This document shows, in pieces, positions 11,801 through 22,500 of a DNA stretch of 64,000 nt. The notes beneath the pieces were generated by a model. The model searched no databases. It saw only the letters and a list, made by a program, of their open reading frames with translations, and was not told the DNA's origin. The position numbers and the translations under genes were made by a program. Positions within the stretch are counted from its first letter, which is position 1. Each line of letters starts with the position of its first letter. Origin of the DNA: Petrosia ficiformis (lineage: Eukaryota; Porifera; Demospongiae; Haplosclerida; Petrosiidae); NCBI GenBank assembly GCA_947044365.1, contig OX345642.1, positions 1,744,598 to 1,808,597 of the forward strand, written 5' to 3'.

Positions 11801-13966
11801 GATGACTTTATATATAATATAGTGTATAGTTTAATGTCATAAGGTTAATACATGATTATATTGTAACTCAATAATGAAGCAATGGATTGAAATTTGACAT
11901 ACACAAAACAGAATGGGAAGGATAATTTTATGAAAATGGTGTTGGTAAAGAGATTATTGGACATTTAAACTAAAGTTATGAACATTTTTCTAAGGTCATG
12001 GTGAACATGAATGACCTTTATAATTATCAATAACTGACTCATTTTATAGTATACCTATAATATATATATAGTTATAGTTTTTGTAACTACTAAAATTCAC
12101 TAAAAGAGGTTTTAGTTATATCACAATAGTTCAAAGGAATATTTATAAAGCTATACTTATAATATGGTTGATTGTATTTCTTCTATTCTTTTCTTTAGCT
12201 GACCCTGTCCCTATTCAACGTTGTATATTATCTGGTTTCTTTGTTAACGCTGCAAGATTACACTACAGTGGATGTTACAGGTAAGTAAACTATCTATCTT
12301 TTGATCTGCCATTCTGTTTGTCTGTCTGTCAAACATCTATTATTCAACTTCACAGAACTATAAGAGGAGATCATTCACTTCATATACATCCTTCCTCCAT
12401 CCTCTTTGATGAAAAGTCACCACAATGGTACATGAATACATATATACATACATGACTATATAGTACCTGACTTTATTAAGTTTACATACTGTGATGGGAG
12501 TTGCACTTTAATTAATAAGGTGATAGCATAGTACTAAGGTGTAATACCATGCAATACAGTTGTGTAGTACACTTGAAGTACAGTGTACTTCACTCACAAA
12601 GTACACTGTAGTCAATGGAATTCCTGTGATAGTATGTAAACTTAATAATGTAATGTACACACATGTACATTACATATATACATGTACACCCTATAATGGC
12701 CTATATATACACTGTTATTATCCCAATAGCCTACTAGGAGTCTAGGACCAAGGCCAACAGTATCATCCCAATAGGCCACTAGTATCATCTCAATAGGTCA
12801 CTGGTATCATCTCAATATAGGCCACCATCATTGTCCCAATAAGCCACCACTAGTATCGTCCCAATAGGCCACTGGTATCATCCCAATAGGCCACTAGTAT
12901 CATCCCAAAAGGCCACTGGCTACTATATAGTAAGTACTATGCTATTATACAGCCCTGATTTAGAATTGAGAATCCTAGACTTGATTATATGTATTACATC
13001 TTGTAGGGTTGTGTTTAATGAAGTTATTCAAACATCAAAACAATATATGAGAGATGTCACTGTAGTAAGTGTTTAATAGATAATACTATACTATCAACTA
13101 CTAGTACATGTAAGTGTTTAATATATAATATTATACTATCAACTACTAGTAAGTGTTTAATATATAATACTATACTATCAACTACTAGTAAGTGTTTAGT
13201 ATATAATATTATACTATCAACTACTAGTAAGTGTTTAGTATACTGTTAACTACTACTTCACAGATTGAACCACAGTGGTTGTATGAACTTGCACCTCATT
13301 TCTATGAATTTGGAACAGTATGTAATACTAAATTTATTTATTTACATGCTTGTATAGTTGTATAATGTATGTATGTATGTGTACGTACTATGTACTTTAT
13401 CAGTACATAATTATGCATTTATGTATAACGTATGAAAGGATATACATGTATGTATGTATGTATGTATGTATGTATGTATGTATGTATGTATGTATGTATG
13501 CATGCATGTATGTATGTATGTACGTATGTATGTATATATGTACATGTATGTATGTATGTATGTATGTATGTATGTATGTATGTACGTACGTACGTACGTA
13601 CGTACGTACGTACGTACGTATGCATGCATGCATGTATGTATGTATGTATGCATGCATGCATGCATGCATGTATGTATGTATGCATGCATGCATGCATGTA
13701 TGTATGTATGTATGTATGTATGTATGTATGTATGCATGCATGCATGTATGTATGTATGCATGCATGTATGTATGTATGTATGTATGTATGTATGTCTGTA
13801 TGTGTCTATGTATGTATGTATGTATTGTATGTATGTATGTATGTATGTATGTATGTATGTATGTATGTATGTATGGTGCTTTTCAGTTATTATATATTTT
13901 TCCTTCTATATATATAAACAGGAAAGAGAGTTAGCCGAAACAAAACGGAAAAAAATCGAAAACTAG
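144..13966 (+). CDS. DHX35: DEAH-box RNA helicase DHX35 (complete, 29 exons)
   Basis: ATP-dependent RNA helicase of the DEAH family; the human orthologue is found with late spliceosomes. The joined exons encode about 695 residues, close to the roughly 700 of vertebrate DHX35. Visible motifs: N-terminal MAKFWKPG as in the family; motif [11 protein letters not shown]; motif Ia TQPRRVAA; motif [12 protein letters not shown]; motif [18 protein letters not shown]; motif [11 protein letters not shown]; motif [11 protein letters not shown]; then the HA2/OB part, with NVREQL-like [22 protein letters not shown] and C-terminal [14 protein letters not shown]. Exons: 144-165, 238-374, 1532-1615, 1672-1758, 2244-2291, 2350-2406, 3029-3090, 3867-3936, 4361-4420, 5326-5438, 6242-6338, 6488-6598, 6652-6690, 7340-7397, 7449-7502, 7784-7882, 8019-8143, 8329-8383, 8874-8969, 9429-9478, 9892-9936, 10003-10080, 10374-10422, 10788-10868, 12199-12280, 12356-12427, 13007-13064, 13264-13317, 13922-13966. 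Phases are consistent and the total is divisible by three. The start is the only ATG giving the family N-terminus. AATAAA lies near 14067. Confidence 0.95.
505..1490. repeat. Tandem repeat array, ACTAGACCC family, in DHX35 intron 2
   Basis: Units of roughly 38-50 bp built from CATTACTAGACCCATTACAA, TACTACATTACTGAGCC and TATACATATA blocks, regular from 505 to about 1140. It then degenerates into shorter CATCACTAGACCC units up to about 1490. At 1318-1376 neighbouring units are inverted and form a hairpin with about 29-bp arms (see findings). No coding potential. Confidence 0.9.
2478..2541. repeat. Inverted repeat in DHX35 intron 6
   Basis: ATCAGATTTATAATCGCC at 2478-2495 pairs with GGTGATTATAAATCTGAT at 2524-2541 with one mismatch, separated by about 28 bp. 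It is probably a small fold-back element or part of a MITE. The intron also has an AT dinucleotide tract at about 2740-2815. Confidence 0.6.
3617..3792. repeat. Two-copy tandem duplication in DHX35 intron 7
   Basis: A block of about 88 bp beginning ATGAATTGACCCACTAAATG and ending CCCCTTGGCCCTTTTA occurs twice in a row with only a few differences. No coding content fits a neighbouring exon. Confidence 0.85.
4143..4360. repeat. Three tandem units ending at the exon 9 splice acceptor of DHX35
   Basis: Units of about 70 bp (AAGACTC..GGCACTGACTTGTTAT..GACTGATTCCGAG..CTGATAAGACATTA) repeat three times. Each ends in TTATT(T/C)CTTTTCTAT. The last is followed by TAACAG, the true acceptor before exon 9 at 4361. 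The first two end in CTATAAG, which resembles a 3' splice site. Confidence 0.8.
4824..5010. mobile_element. Fold-back element, TAGTCTC/CCACGCCCTA family, truncated copy
   Basis: Starts TAGTCTCATCCCCATACTGC and continues with GTCTGGAACAGTTGCTTCAA. The second half is a reverse-complement of the first (TTGAGTGGAAAGAACGTTTG against CGTCAAACATCCTTTCCACT). The right terminus present in the copy at 36065-36292 is missing here. Non-autonomous, no ORF. Confidence 0.7.
5074..5296. mobile_element. MITE of the GACCTCA family (copy 1)
   Basis: Terminal sequences AAGGTCATTCTGTTCACC and GGTCATCATGAATATGAACA are imperfect inverted repeats. The body includes AATTTCAATCC and TATAATCATATATTAACC, shared with copies at 11759, 15890, 27915, 38891 and 53162. 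It lies just upstream of DHX35 exon 10. Confidence 0.75.
5535..6180. repeat. Second ACTAGACCC tandem array, in DHX35 intron 10
   Basis: About 30 short units alternating ACTAGACCCAATACATT and ACTAGACCCTATACATC. It is clearly related to the array in intron 2 of the same gene. The last units (about 6120-6180) appear in inverted orientation (GTCTAGTGATTTTATTGAAT), ending 60 bp before exon 11. Confidence 0.9.
7102..7233. mobile_element. MITE with ATGTCCAA..TTACCATCA termini (copy 1)
   Basis: Left end ATGTCCAAGATTACCATCA and right end TTTTGATGGTAATGTTGGACAT are inverted repeats of about 20 bp. The interior contains CCCTAACCCTACCCTAAATG, a telomere-like string that is part of the element: it recurs at 61845-61997. 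Located in DHX35 intron 13. Confidence 0.8.
8400..8755. repeat. CA dinucleotide tract plus TATGTACATG-rich simple repeat
   Basis: (CA)n at 8400-8426, then repeated CTTATATGTACATG-type blocks to about 8755, inside DHX35 intron 18. The apparent ORFs on both strands here are low-complexity artefacts. Confidence 0.85.
9084..9343. mobile_element. MITE of the AGTGTTGTTTTAGT family (copy in DHX35)
   Basis: Begins AGTGTTGTCTTAGT and ends ACTAAAACAACACT, an inverted pair with one mismatch. The interior is built from TTAGTTATAGTTAACTAA blocks and TAAAAGTGGCCAATTTTC. At least nine other copies occur in the window. Confidence 0.85.
10912..11552. mobile_element. Non-autonomous element with about 105-bp terminal inverted repeats
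   Basis: The left arm (10912 to about 11020, ACAGTGTCTGCCCACTGCCC at the tip) is matched in reverse complement by the right arm (about 11440-11552, ending GGGCAGACACTGT). Shared arm words include TGGTTGGATTCT, CAGTATATAC and CTCAGTAGCTTATATATG. Between the arms is an array of about ten GATGAATTAACCACCTCTCA units (11230-11430). No transposase ORF. Confidence 0.75.
11759..12021. mobile_element. MITE of the GACCTCA family (copy 2)
   Basis: Starts AAAGTCTGTTCACATTCATG, ends GAACATGAATGACCTTTA, with ATAGTTTAATGTCATAAGG and GATTGAAATTTGACATACAC inside. This is the opposite orientation to the copy at 5074. Confidence 0.75.
12463..12658. mobile_element. MITE with GTACCTGAC termini (copy 1)
   Basis: Left end GTACCTGACTTTATTAAGTT with TACATACT. 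Right end AGTATGTAAACTTAATAATG is its inverted counterpart. The central portion is rich in AGTACACTGTA palindromes. A longer, better-preserved copy is at 61433-61703. Confidence 0.65.
12765..12925. repeat. Short tandem array, CACTAGTATCATCCCAATAGG
   Basis: Seven or so degenerate units of about 24 bp (CCACT.GTATCATC.CAATAGG) lie in DHX35 intron 26. Confidence 0.75.
13065..13245. repeat. Tandem repeat of about 46 bp at the donor of DHX35 exon 27
   Basis: Four units containing GTAAGTGTTTA.TATATAATA and CTATCAACTACTAGTA. The first unit begins with the real donor GTAAGT immediately after exon 27 (13064). Each later unit therefore repeats a GTAAGTGTTTA donor-like string. Confidence 0.8.
13365..13875. 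repeat. (GTAT)n microsatellite with GTAC and GCAT sub-tracts
   Basis: About 500 bp of tetranucleotide repeat in the last intron of DHX35. It is mainly GTAT, with a pure GTAC block near 13581-13620 and several GCAT blocks (13620-13760). Long ORFs on both strands here ([16 protein letters not shown]) are products of the repeat. Confidence 0.95.
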
Positions 13967-14150
13967 ACACTTTGTTTATAAATTATATCCTTTATTTATA
14001 TACTGTACCACTGAAACTGTTTTCCAAGACAGGATGTGGAAAAATGATAAGATATTATTTTCACAAAATAAAGTGTAATATGATACTTTAAGAATATCAT
14101 GTTACTAATAAAATTATATTCATGATGTGGAAATATTTACTTTGCTCTGC

Positions 14151-17100
14151 ATGGGGGGAATGGTAACTGCCACCCACGTGGTTAATGAATTAAGAATGGA
14201 GAATTTCAGAAAGTTGTTTGGTCTTGTGAAGTCCACAAAGAGAGTAATAGTAATAGGAATGGTACATGTGAATGCTCTACCAGGTAGATATATAACATTT
14301 TGCATGGCTTATAAATTATAATCTTTGATGTTTTAATACAAAAGGTACTCCGAAATATTCCATGTCAATTGATGAAATAGTAGAGAAAGCTTGCAAAGAA
14401 GCCCAAATCTACAAAAGACACAAGCTAGTGAGTATGTGCTTAGCATTGTTAGTTTCGTGTAGGCAACCCATTAAGATGGGAGGAGCTAATAGCTGGCCCT
14501 TCCTCCATGTGAAGGGGTAGCAATGCCAAATTAATTACAACTATCAATTATAGCACATACTTTAATTTAGTGATTTCCACAAATATTAATTTAAGCAGCT
14601 CTTAATTACTTATTTTGATAACAACTGTTTAATAACTATGTTTGTTATTATTTATGGACACAATAATTAGCGAATCTACGAAATCGAAATTATGTACGCA
14701 CTAAATATCAACTGAGATGATGTAACCACAAATCACAAAACATTGATAATGTTAATGAAGTGAGGTAGCAATATTTTTACTCAGGACATCATGTCATTAA
14801 TTATATTGAGGTCAAGCATCGGAAAATTAAACAAACCACTTCCACATAAATACAGCTACTTTGTCTTGCTTGCTTTTCAACAACATAATTATGTAGGTAC
14901 TTGTGTAGAGTTATATGGAGTGGTTGGTTCACTTGCTCTTTATTATACTTACATCCCAATCTTGTTAGTACTTCTTGACATCTCTACATCTTATATCATT
15001 ATTATTTTTATTAATTTTATTCATAGTTTTAAAGACGTTGATTTCATTGTTAATATTAATTCATTAATTAACACAGGATGGTGTACTAGTTGAAAACATG
15101 CATGATGTACCCTACTTAAGAGGAAGTGTTGGACCAGAGATAGTGTCTGGTATGACTAGAATATGTAGTGAAGTAAAGAATGAAATCGGATCAATGCCAA
15201 TGGGAGTACAAATTCTTGCAGGTGAATTTGAATATTGTTGAGGGAGTGCATACCAAATTCTCGTATCATAATTACTTTTACAGAAATTTTTGTCTTGTCT
15301 AATTATTGTCATTCCTCTATCACTCCCCATTATAATTGTGTTAGTTAACTAAACTATAACAAAATTACAAATCTATTGTAATAACCATAATGAAAATTGG
15401 CCAATAATGGGCACTTTTAGTTATGTTGCTAGTGAATGAATAGAGCATGCTTCTACTTTGTGGCAACATGTTGCTTGATGGTTGCAACCTAATACTTTGG
15501 AGCAGGCAATTTGTTGTCAACTCCAAAGTTACTTAGTGGATGGTAGGCTTTAGATATACGGTACAAATTTGTTGGTTGCCTGTACAAATTGGCCAAAACA
15601 AGCGCAATTAAAAGTTAATGTTTACTCAAACCTGTTTTGTAGCTTCAGTACCTAGTAGTCACACACACATACACATACATATATAATATCTCTTAAACTT
15701 GGCTTTGAGTTCACTTTTTGTTCCGTCTAAAGTTTATTCTTCGGTACAAACAGCTGTTTCCTTTATGTACATAAGTAAAGATGTATGTAGGTTTTGTTAG
15801 CATACTACAACCAAAACTAAAATAAATCATTAATTCTAGTTAAAATTCAATTCATTTAGTGATTTTCATTATGTACTGACACAAGACTATAAAGGTCATT
15901 AACGTTCACCTTGACCTCAAACAAATATTCTTAAAATAGTTTGGAATGACCAACAATCTTTTCACCTACACCATTTTCATATAATTATCCTTCCAGTTCT
16001 TTTTTTGTGTATATAAAATTCCAATCCATTGCTACAGTATAATCATGTATTGACATCCTAATTTTGAGGTCATTGCGAATGTGAACAGACTTTAATTACG
16101 TAGCAAAAACCATGTGACATTTTCTTCATAAAATATACTTTATGTGCCATCTGACATTCCTTCTTCTATGTACTTTTGGTAATAGGGGTACCTGAAGCCA
16201 AAATGGTGACATACAATTATGATATGTATATTTATTATATATCCAGACACAAGCAATAAAAGTAGCTCCTATGTGAGTGAAGGTTATGTGTTTAGTTGGC
16301 TTGTGAACATATATATATATACTGACAATAACTAAACATAAAGATAGAATCATCTATTAGGATATAATTACACAAACAGGAAAGATGTTCATTAGTTAGA
16401 CAGTACAGTTAACTACAGTGTTACTACAGCATAATTATGCAAAAAGGTTTTTTAACTATTAACTAAAGAGTTCTACATATAATGCATAATGCAGCTTCAT
16501 TGTTAATGCTGTTGTCAACAAATGTGATAACAGTAAAGACGTCCTTCTTCTCACTATGTTATATTCTATTTCCAGCTGCTAATAAAGAATCACTTGCAGT
16601 GGCTCACTGTACAAGAGCTCAGTTCATTCGTGTAGAAGGTTTCGTTTATTCTCATATTGCCGATGAAGGCTGGATAGACTCATCAGCTGGGGATATCTTA
16701 AGATACAAACGATATATCGGTGCTGATAATACCCTTATATTTACTGACATAAAAAAGAAACACAGGTTATGATAACTAGTTGATGTTATGCAGCATACAT
16801 ACTAGTGTTGTTTTAGTTTGATAATAATGATCACTTTTAGTTATAGTATGACTAATTTATCTTAGTTATACTAAGGTAATATTAGGCTTACTAAAATGGT
16901 ATTATTATTTATATATTTAGTTAAACTAACCAATAAAAGTGTCCATTGTTAACCAATTTTCGTTTTAGTTAGTTATAATTAGTGGAGTAGACCTGTAATT
17001 TAGTTATAGTTTAGTTAACTGAAAGTCAAAATGCCTTACTAAAAATGGTTATAATTAACTAAAACAACACCATACAGTCATGTGATGAATTAAGTAATTA

Positions 17101-17521
17101 CAGCTCTTTATAATATTACATCTATAATATGCAAGTATGTGAACACATACTTTATTCTATTGTCAAGTTTCTTTCCTGTTTACTTAATAGTTCACATGCA
17201 ATAACAGAAGACATAAGCATACAAGAAAGTGCACAAGCAGCTGAATTCTTTGGTAGTGATGGGGTAATTATCACTGGTAAACATACTGGCCATCCAGCAT
17301 CACTCACAGACATAATTCAAACCAAAGAATCAGTTTCTCTACCTGTGATAGTTGGATCTGGTGTCACTGCTGATAACATTCACAAATACTTAAAATCTGA
17401 TGCAGTTATCATTGGCTCTCATTTCAAGAGAGAAGGGCTGTGGTATAACACTTTAGATGACAGATGTGTAACACTCTTCATGCATGCCTTGAACAAGTGT
17501 AATGGTAATTATGGGATATGA
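14151..17521 (+). CDS. BtpA-family protein (TIM-barrel-like), 5 exons
   Basis: Joined exons 14151-14283, 14345-14427, 15077-15221, 16576-16765 and 17191-17521 encode about 293 residues. Family signatures: VIVIGMVHVNALPGTPKYS near the N-terminus, DGVLVENMHDVPY, MPMGVQILAAANKESLAVA, FIRVEGFVYSHIADEGWID, HSSHAITED-type segment, DGVIITGKHTG, PVIVGSGVTADNI and DAVIIGSHFKREG. These match BtpA, named from a cyanobacterial protein needed for photosystem I and also found in archaea and invertebrates such as the nematode F13E9.13. The biochemical role in animals is not established; the GSGVT and phosphate-loop-like motifs suggest a TIM barrel binding a phosphorylated ligand (inference). The start is uncertain: ATG 14151 gives a short extension, while ATG 14196 (MENFRKLFG) gives 278 residues, nearer the family norm. 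It starts only 184 bp after the DHX35 stop on the same strand, so it could share transcription with it. Confidence 0.88.
15890..16095. mobile_element. MITE of the GACCTCA family (copy 3)
   Basis: AAGGTCATTAACGTTCACC at the left and GGTCATTGCGAATGTGAACA at the right. The body shares TTTGGAATGACCAACAATC and TATAATCATGTATTGACATC with the other copies. It lies in intron 3 of the BtpA gene. Confidence 0.75.
16804..17070. mobile_element. MITE of the AGTGTTGTTTTAGT family (copy in BtpA gene)
   Basis: AGTGTTGTTTTAGTTTGATA at the left end and AACTAAAACAACAC at the right. It has the full-length interior with GGCTTACTAAAA, CCAATTTTCGTTTTAG and AGTAGACCTGTAATTTAG. Confidence 0.9.
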
Positions 17522-18336
17522 TAGATGACAATCAATCAATCAATACAGTGTGTATTTGTCAGTTCATTTGGTGTTTAATTCATGTGATTACAGTGAACTA
17601 CATTGTCAATATTATGATTACTGTATAATAATATTATGAATATTGTATAATATTATGAATATTGTATAAAATGATGAATATTGTGTTTCCACATGCAAAG
17701 CATGTGCTATGTGTATGTCCGTATAATTTATTGTAAACAATCTTTAGTGGGTGAGTGTATAAGAATGCAACTACCATTATGAAACATAACAACAGATAAC
17801 CATAAGTGTATACATAACTAACATATATAACATGTATGAGAATGTGAGTGAAACCTGACACTAATATATATCATAGGTGTGGGGTGCTGTGGAGGCACAT
17901 AGCTATCATTGATAGATTTAAATAAATCTCCTTTAACATGTTATGATCAATTGGTTAGTTGGGGGGAGCCCCCCTTATTCCTACATGTAAGTATAATATG
18001 TATAAATTATACATCTGAGCTATCTTGTGTTTTAAATGTGTATTATCATTCGTTGTTTGGTACTAATACCAATAAACTCTTTAGAAAGAACTACAAAAAA
18101 GAAATGTATTGAAAACTGAAAGTTGTAATATACCAGTTTTTTTTGTTTTTTAATCTCATAATTTCATCTTTTGTAAGAAAAGAATAATAAAGTATTCTTC
18201 CTTTATATAAATATATTATCAACTACTGGATTATAAAAAGGGGAAGTAAACAAAGAAAGCTTTGCTTATATAACCTCTACTATAAATGTTGCCTTCTTGT
18301 TAGCTTAAGTTGCTCTTGAAAGAGGGTTTGTAAATG
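17522..18336. other. Convergent intergenic region
   Basis: Lies between the BtpA stop and the TP53INP-like stop (tail-to-tail). I see three short AT-rich repeats (TATTATGAATATTGTATAAT type) at 17625-17690 and AATAAA-type poly(A) signals near 17920 and 18071. I see no convincing gene. Confidence 0.6.
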
Positions 18337-19049
18337 TTAGCAACGACGGCGTCCAGCTTTTACACCACAGTGGTGAATTTTGAAAGATTTTTTCCCTCGA
18401 TTTACTCGAATGAAGTTGGTGTTCTTTTTATTGGATTGCTTTTTATCAGCTTTCGGCTTTGTTGCAGATGCTTCAATTTGTTCTTGTTGTATTGAAGGGG
18501 TTTGGATTGGAATTCCAAGCTGAGCGGCAATTTGTCTTCTCGCATGAGTATGATAAAGAACAATCTGTCTGTTTTGGTTACGAATAGCGACTTGCATTCT
18601 TGAAGGGTCTTGTGTTTGTTCAAGGGGATTATTAGGTTCTTGACCAAGTGGTTGACATTGTTGAGCATAAACAGACATGGTAGGATGTTCAATTAGAAGA
18701 TCTTCCATGGAGTGATGGTGAGAAGATGAGTTTGTGGATGGAGCACGGAATCGTGGTGGTGGGGCAACTATCCAGGAGTGGTCAGAAGTTTCTGAACAGA
18801 TAGATTCATTGTCAATTGTTTCTCCTATATTTGAGAGAATAACAAAATTTTTTTGGTTTATATATATATATATATGTTAAAAATAATATATATATAAAAT
18901 TGTTATAGCCTCAGTGTCTCACCTGTACTACGATCAATAATCAACCAGTCTCCGGGTGCCTCAGATAGAGTATGATTCACAATTGTCTCATCATCGTCGT
19001 TCTTGTCTTCTTCTCCCCAGAAGAGATTCGAAACGAACGATGGCAGCAT
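18337..19049 (-). CDS. TP53INP/DOR-family autophagy regulator (2 exons)
   Basis: Exon 1 is 18923-19049 and exon 2 is 18337-18824, together 204 residues. The N-terminus MLPSFVSNLFWGEE and GDWLIIDR (W35) match the LC3-interacting region of TP53INP1/2, where a W-x-x-(I/L/V) core follows acidic residues; here the core is WLII after a DDDE stretch. Exon 2 has the two other family blocks: HSWIVAPPPRF (ESWFITPPPCF in vertebrates) and SMEDLLIEHPTMSVYA (nearly identical to the vertebrate segment). The C-terminus is basic (KKSFKIHHCGVKAGRRRC). Vertebrate members shuttle between nucleus and autophagosome, bind ATG8 proteins and co-activate nuclear receptors or p53. Those roles are known for the family and only inferred here. 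The start codon is the first ATG and fits the family N-terminus. It is head-to-head with cyclin E across about 525 bp. Confidence 0.9.
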
Positions 19050-19574
19050 ACTCGATCGCTTTCTTTTTGGGAGGATAATCAAACTTGATCAGGAGAGTCA
19101 TAAAAAAGATTTGGGTGATGCAAGTCTCAGTGCGTTAGAATTTAGTTTTCTCGTTTCCGTGGAGTTTGTTTACATTCCAAGCATGCCAATTATTTAATCA
19201 GCTGTTGTACTCACCAATGAGATTGCTCCATGGTATGGGTGGGGTTGCGCGGCAAAATTCAAGATACCGCCAGCGCCAAATCACCTCTCTTGGTAGACGA
19301 GTTGAGGTCACTTATCTCTGTTCAAGTCTGTTGTCTCTTCCATATCGTCTCCTATCCCTCCGTCAGACAATTTGATGTCATTTACTAGGTCAGTACTAAA
19401 AGAAACGAGTGCTCCAGGCTCCCTGAACTTTCTACTTGCCCTCAGGGATTTGAGACTCACTGGTTGCCACGAAGTACACTGTGCGTGTTCTTTTAAACTA
19501 CAATAACATTCGCTCTCTTCTTTTTGCAAGAGGAAGGACCTTAGTCGAGGCAGTCACGCTGTTCTGTTCACGAA
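19050..19574. promoter_or_regulatory. Shared divergent promoter region, TP53INP-like / cyclin E
   Basis: These 525 bp separate the two divergent start codons. The stretch is less repeat-rich and higher in GC than the neighbouring introns. It probably holds both promoters and 5' UTRs. No specific transcription-factor site is claimed. Confidence 0.55.
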
Positions 19575-22500
19575 ATGAGTTCCATCACTCTGCGACCTAG
19601 AAACAGAAAAAGAATAAACAGTACCAATACTACTGAAGTGAGAATTCTCATAGTTCATATTATTACAAATTGACTTCATTCTTATTTAGGTGAAGCAAGT
19701 TTGTAAGCGTAGCAAGACAAAGAAACAAAATTCGAGCAAGCAAAATCAGGTAAGTTGAAAGGGCTCATGATATTCATCACTTTTGAATACTAATTTATTT
19801 GTGCATACCGCCAAATTCTTCATATTTATGTCGCCAATATCGCCCCTTAACACATTTTTGCTTTTCTACAGACTAACATTCGGAAACAAACAAAAATGCA
19901 GCATCTATCTATTGGACTGGAGCGACTAGATCCATTCACTTTTACTCTGAACTGCAAGGAGAATTTACCTCCAACTCTCGCACCTAAGAGTCACGCCTCC
20001 AATCAGCCTATGCAAACACCTCCTTCGTCCGGCCAAGAGAATGTTATCCCAGCTCTAACAGGTCATCAGCATCCATCAGGCAAGGCTAATAAAAAGCCCT
20101 TGGCCTTTGGTACTGGCTCTTCAATGGGCCAAGTGCTTGCTGTTTCAATGTTGGCTCAGCAACAACCTGCTGCCCAGCTGCAGCAACAATCCACCCCTTT
20201 GTCACCCCTTCCATGTTTATCCTGGACTAACTCAGCCAGTCTCTGGCAGCAGATGAGACACAAGGACACCTGTAAACCAGCACCTGAAACAGATCTTCAT
20301 CTACGACATCCATGTATTCTTCCATCTATGAGAATGATTCTGCTGGATTGGATGCTGGAGGTATGTGTGCAATCAATGCAGCATAATATAAACTTTGTAG
20401 TAGAATTCAGTTGCTATGATATTCAATTATGAGCACACTACTACATGATCAATAATTAATAGTATAACTGTTATAGAAATCAGTATTGTACAATGATGTG
20501 TATTTACTGGATCTGCATGTGACGATACCTGTATCAGGTTTGTAATAAATACATACAATGAAATTATGAACGGTTCAGTTTGCTAAGAGCAAGTCGCATC
20601 ATAGTTTTGTATAAGTGCTGAAAATAATTATATTTATATACATTTATATGATACGTAACAGTACATATACATGTATTCATGTATTGCACATGTGCTTAGC
20701 GAAATGGTTCGTTTGCTCGAATGATTACATACATAACCTGAATTTACTATATGCATGTACATGTACTTGTATGTATTGAAACTAAAACTGTTACACGCAG
20801 TTTCATAGTGGGTTTCTTACAACTGTATAAATCACTAAGATGTGTGTTGTTATGTATTCCACAGGTGTATCCTGTTTGTATTAACTACTCAGTAGAAACC
20901 CCTTAGAGGTGTTGACCCTACCTAGATTTATCCATCCTCCACATTTCAATTCTGAAGTGCCAAAATGTAATGTACATGTATATGTATTCCGATATAGATT
21001 TCTTTGCGTATACTAGTATATTATTAACTTCAGTAGCAATGGTAATATACAATGTACATGTACATCTGAATTTTTGATATGTTTTGATGCATGGGCCAAA
21101 TTGGTTCAACAATGGTTAGTGTGTGTGCCATTTGAGAATACATCTTGAGCTAATTAACAAAAAGTTAATGCTGTTAGTGACAATCATAATTAACTGTTAC
21201 TAACAGAGAGAACTGTGCAGTGCCAAATAAGAAGCCAATGGTGGACCATATGAGCTTATCAAAAACTCTAATGTACATGTACATGCAAGTTTTAATGCAT
21301 ACATGTAGATAAAGACTTTTCCAAAGCATCACTTTTTTAGAAAGGGTAAACAAGATAGTTGTAGGTTTACTACAAGTAAACTGTAATCTGATTGGCTCTC
21401 CTTGTACATATATGTGTATATATGTTATTTACACTAACGATAGTTGTAGGTTTACTACACTGTAATCTGATTGGCTCTCCTTGTACATGTACATTTATAT
21501 CTGTACATGTAATTACATGTACAAGAATGTGATCACAATGGACAAGGCTTTGTAGGTTTGTCAAATGGTGGAGCAGTTTTCATAAGCTATTCTTGGCATC
21601 GTCTACCCAAGTTTACATAGACACTTCCACAATATATCACATCTCCCAACCTAGAGGCTGCCTCTAGGCTGTTCTCTCTCAACCTCTGATAGTATTGCTA
21701 CAATTGTGTGACCAAGTTTGATCTATATGACTTTATTTCTTTGATATTTTTCACACCCTTAATGTGTGTCCACTTTAAGCATCTGGTACAGTACATATGA
21801 AATTATACTCTAATGTCTTCTCTGTCCACAGGTATGTGAAGAGTATAGATTACATAGAGAGACGTACTACTTAGCTCTAGATATGTATGACAGATTTATG
21901 GACTCACAGATTAATATACAAAAAGAACAGCTGCAACTAGTTGGAGTAACATGTCTCTTTATAGCTTCTAAAATAGAGGTACTTACTGTAGTGTTGTTTT
22001 AGTACAAGATTGCTGGCCACTTTTAGGTATACATTTTTTAGTTACAGAATGGCTAGATTCTCAAGTGTTTACTTCAAAAGGTTTTTAGTTTTAGTTAACT
22101 AACTAAAAGTGCCCATTATTGCCTAGTTATAATTTTAGTTAGTTATTACAGTACACCTGCAATTTAAACTAAATGTCACACTGCCTTACTAAAAGGGGTA
22201 TTACATGTATTTATAGTTATGGTTAACTATAACAATATTAATTTACTACTTGGAATTTGTATAGTAATTACATGTGTATTCTTGTATTTCAATTTTTAAT
22301 TCCAGGAAATTTACCCACCAAAACTTGCAGATTTTGCTTATGTCACAGATGGCGCTTGTTTAGCAGATGAAATTATATATACGGAATTAATAATTTGTAA
22401 GGTGAGCATTAATGCGACTTGTATTAGGCTGTGATTATTGCATTGGTACTTCATGTACAAAGTTTCATTTAGGGGGGTGGAGGGTATTTGCCTCCCTCCC

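Noticed and set aside
13350..13966. MYVCMYVC and HTYIHTYI ORFs of 100-194 codons on both strands
   Set aside because: Translations of (GTAT)n; the same peptides arise at 34804-35216, 39571-40174 and 41685-42259.
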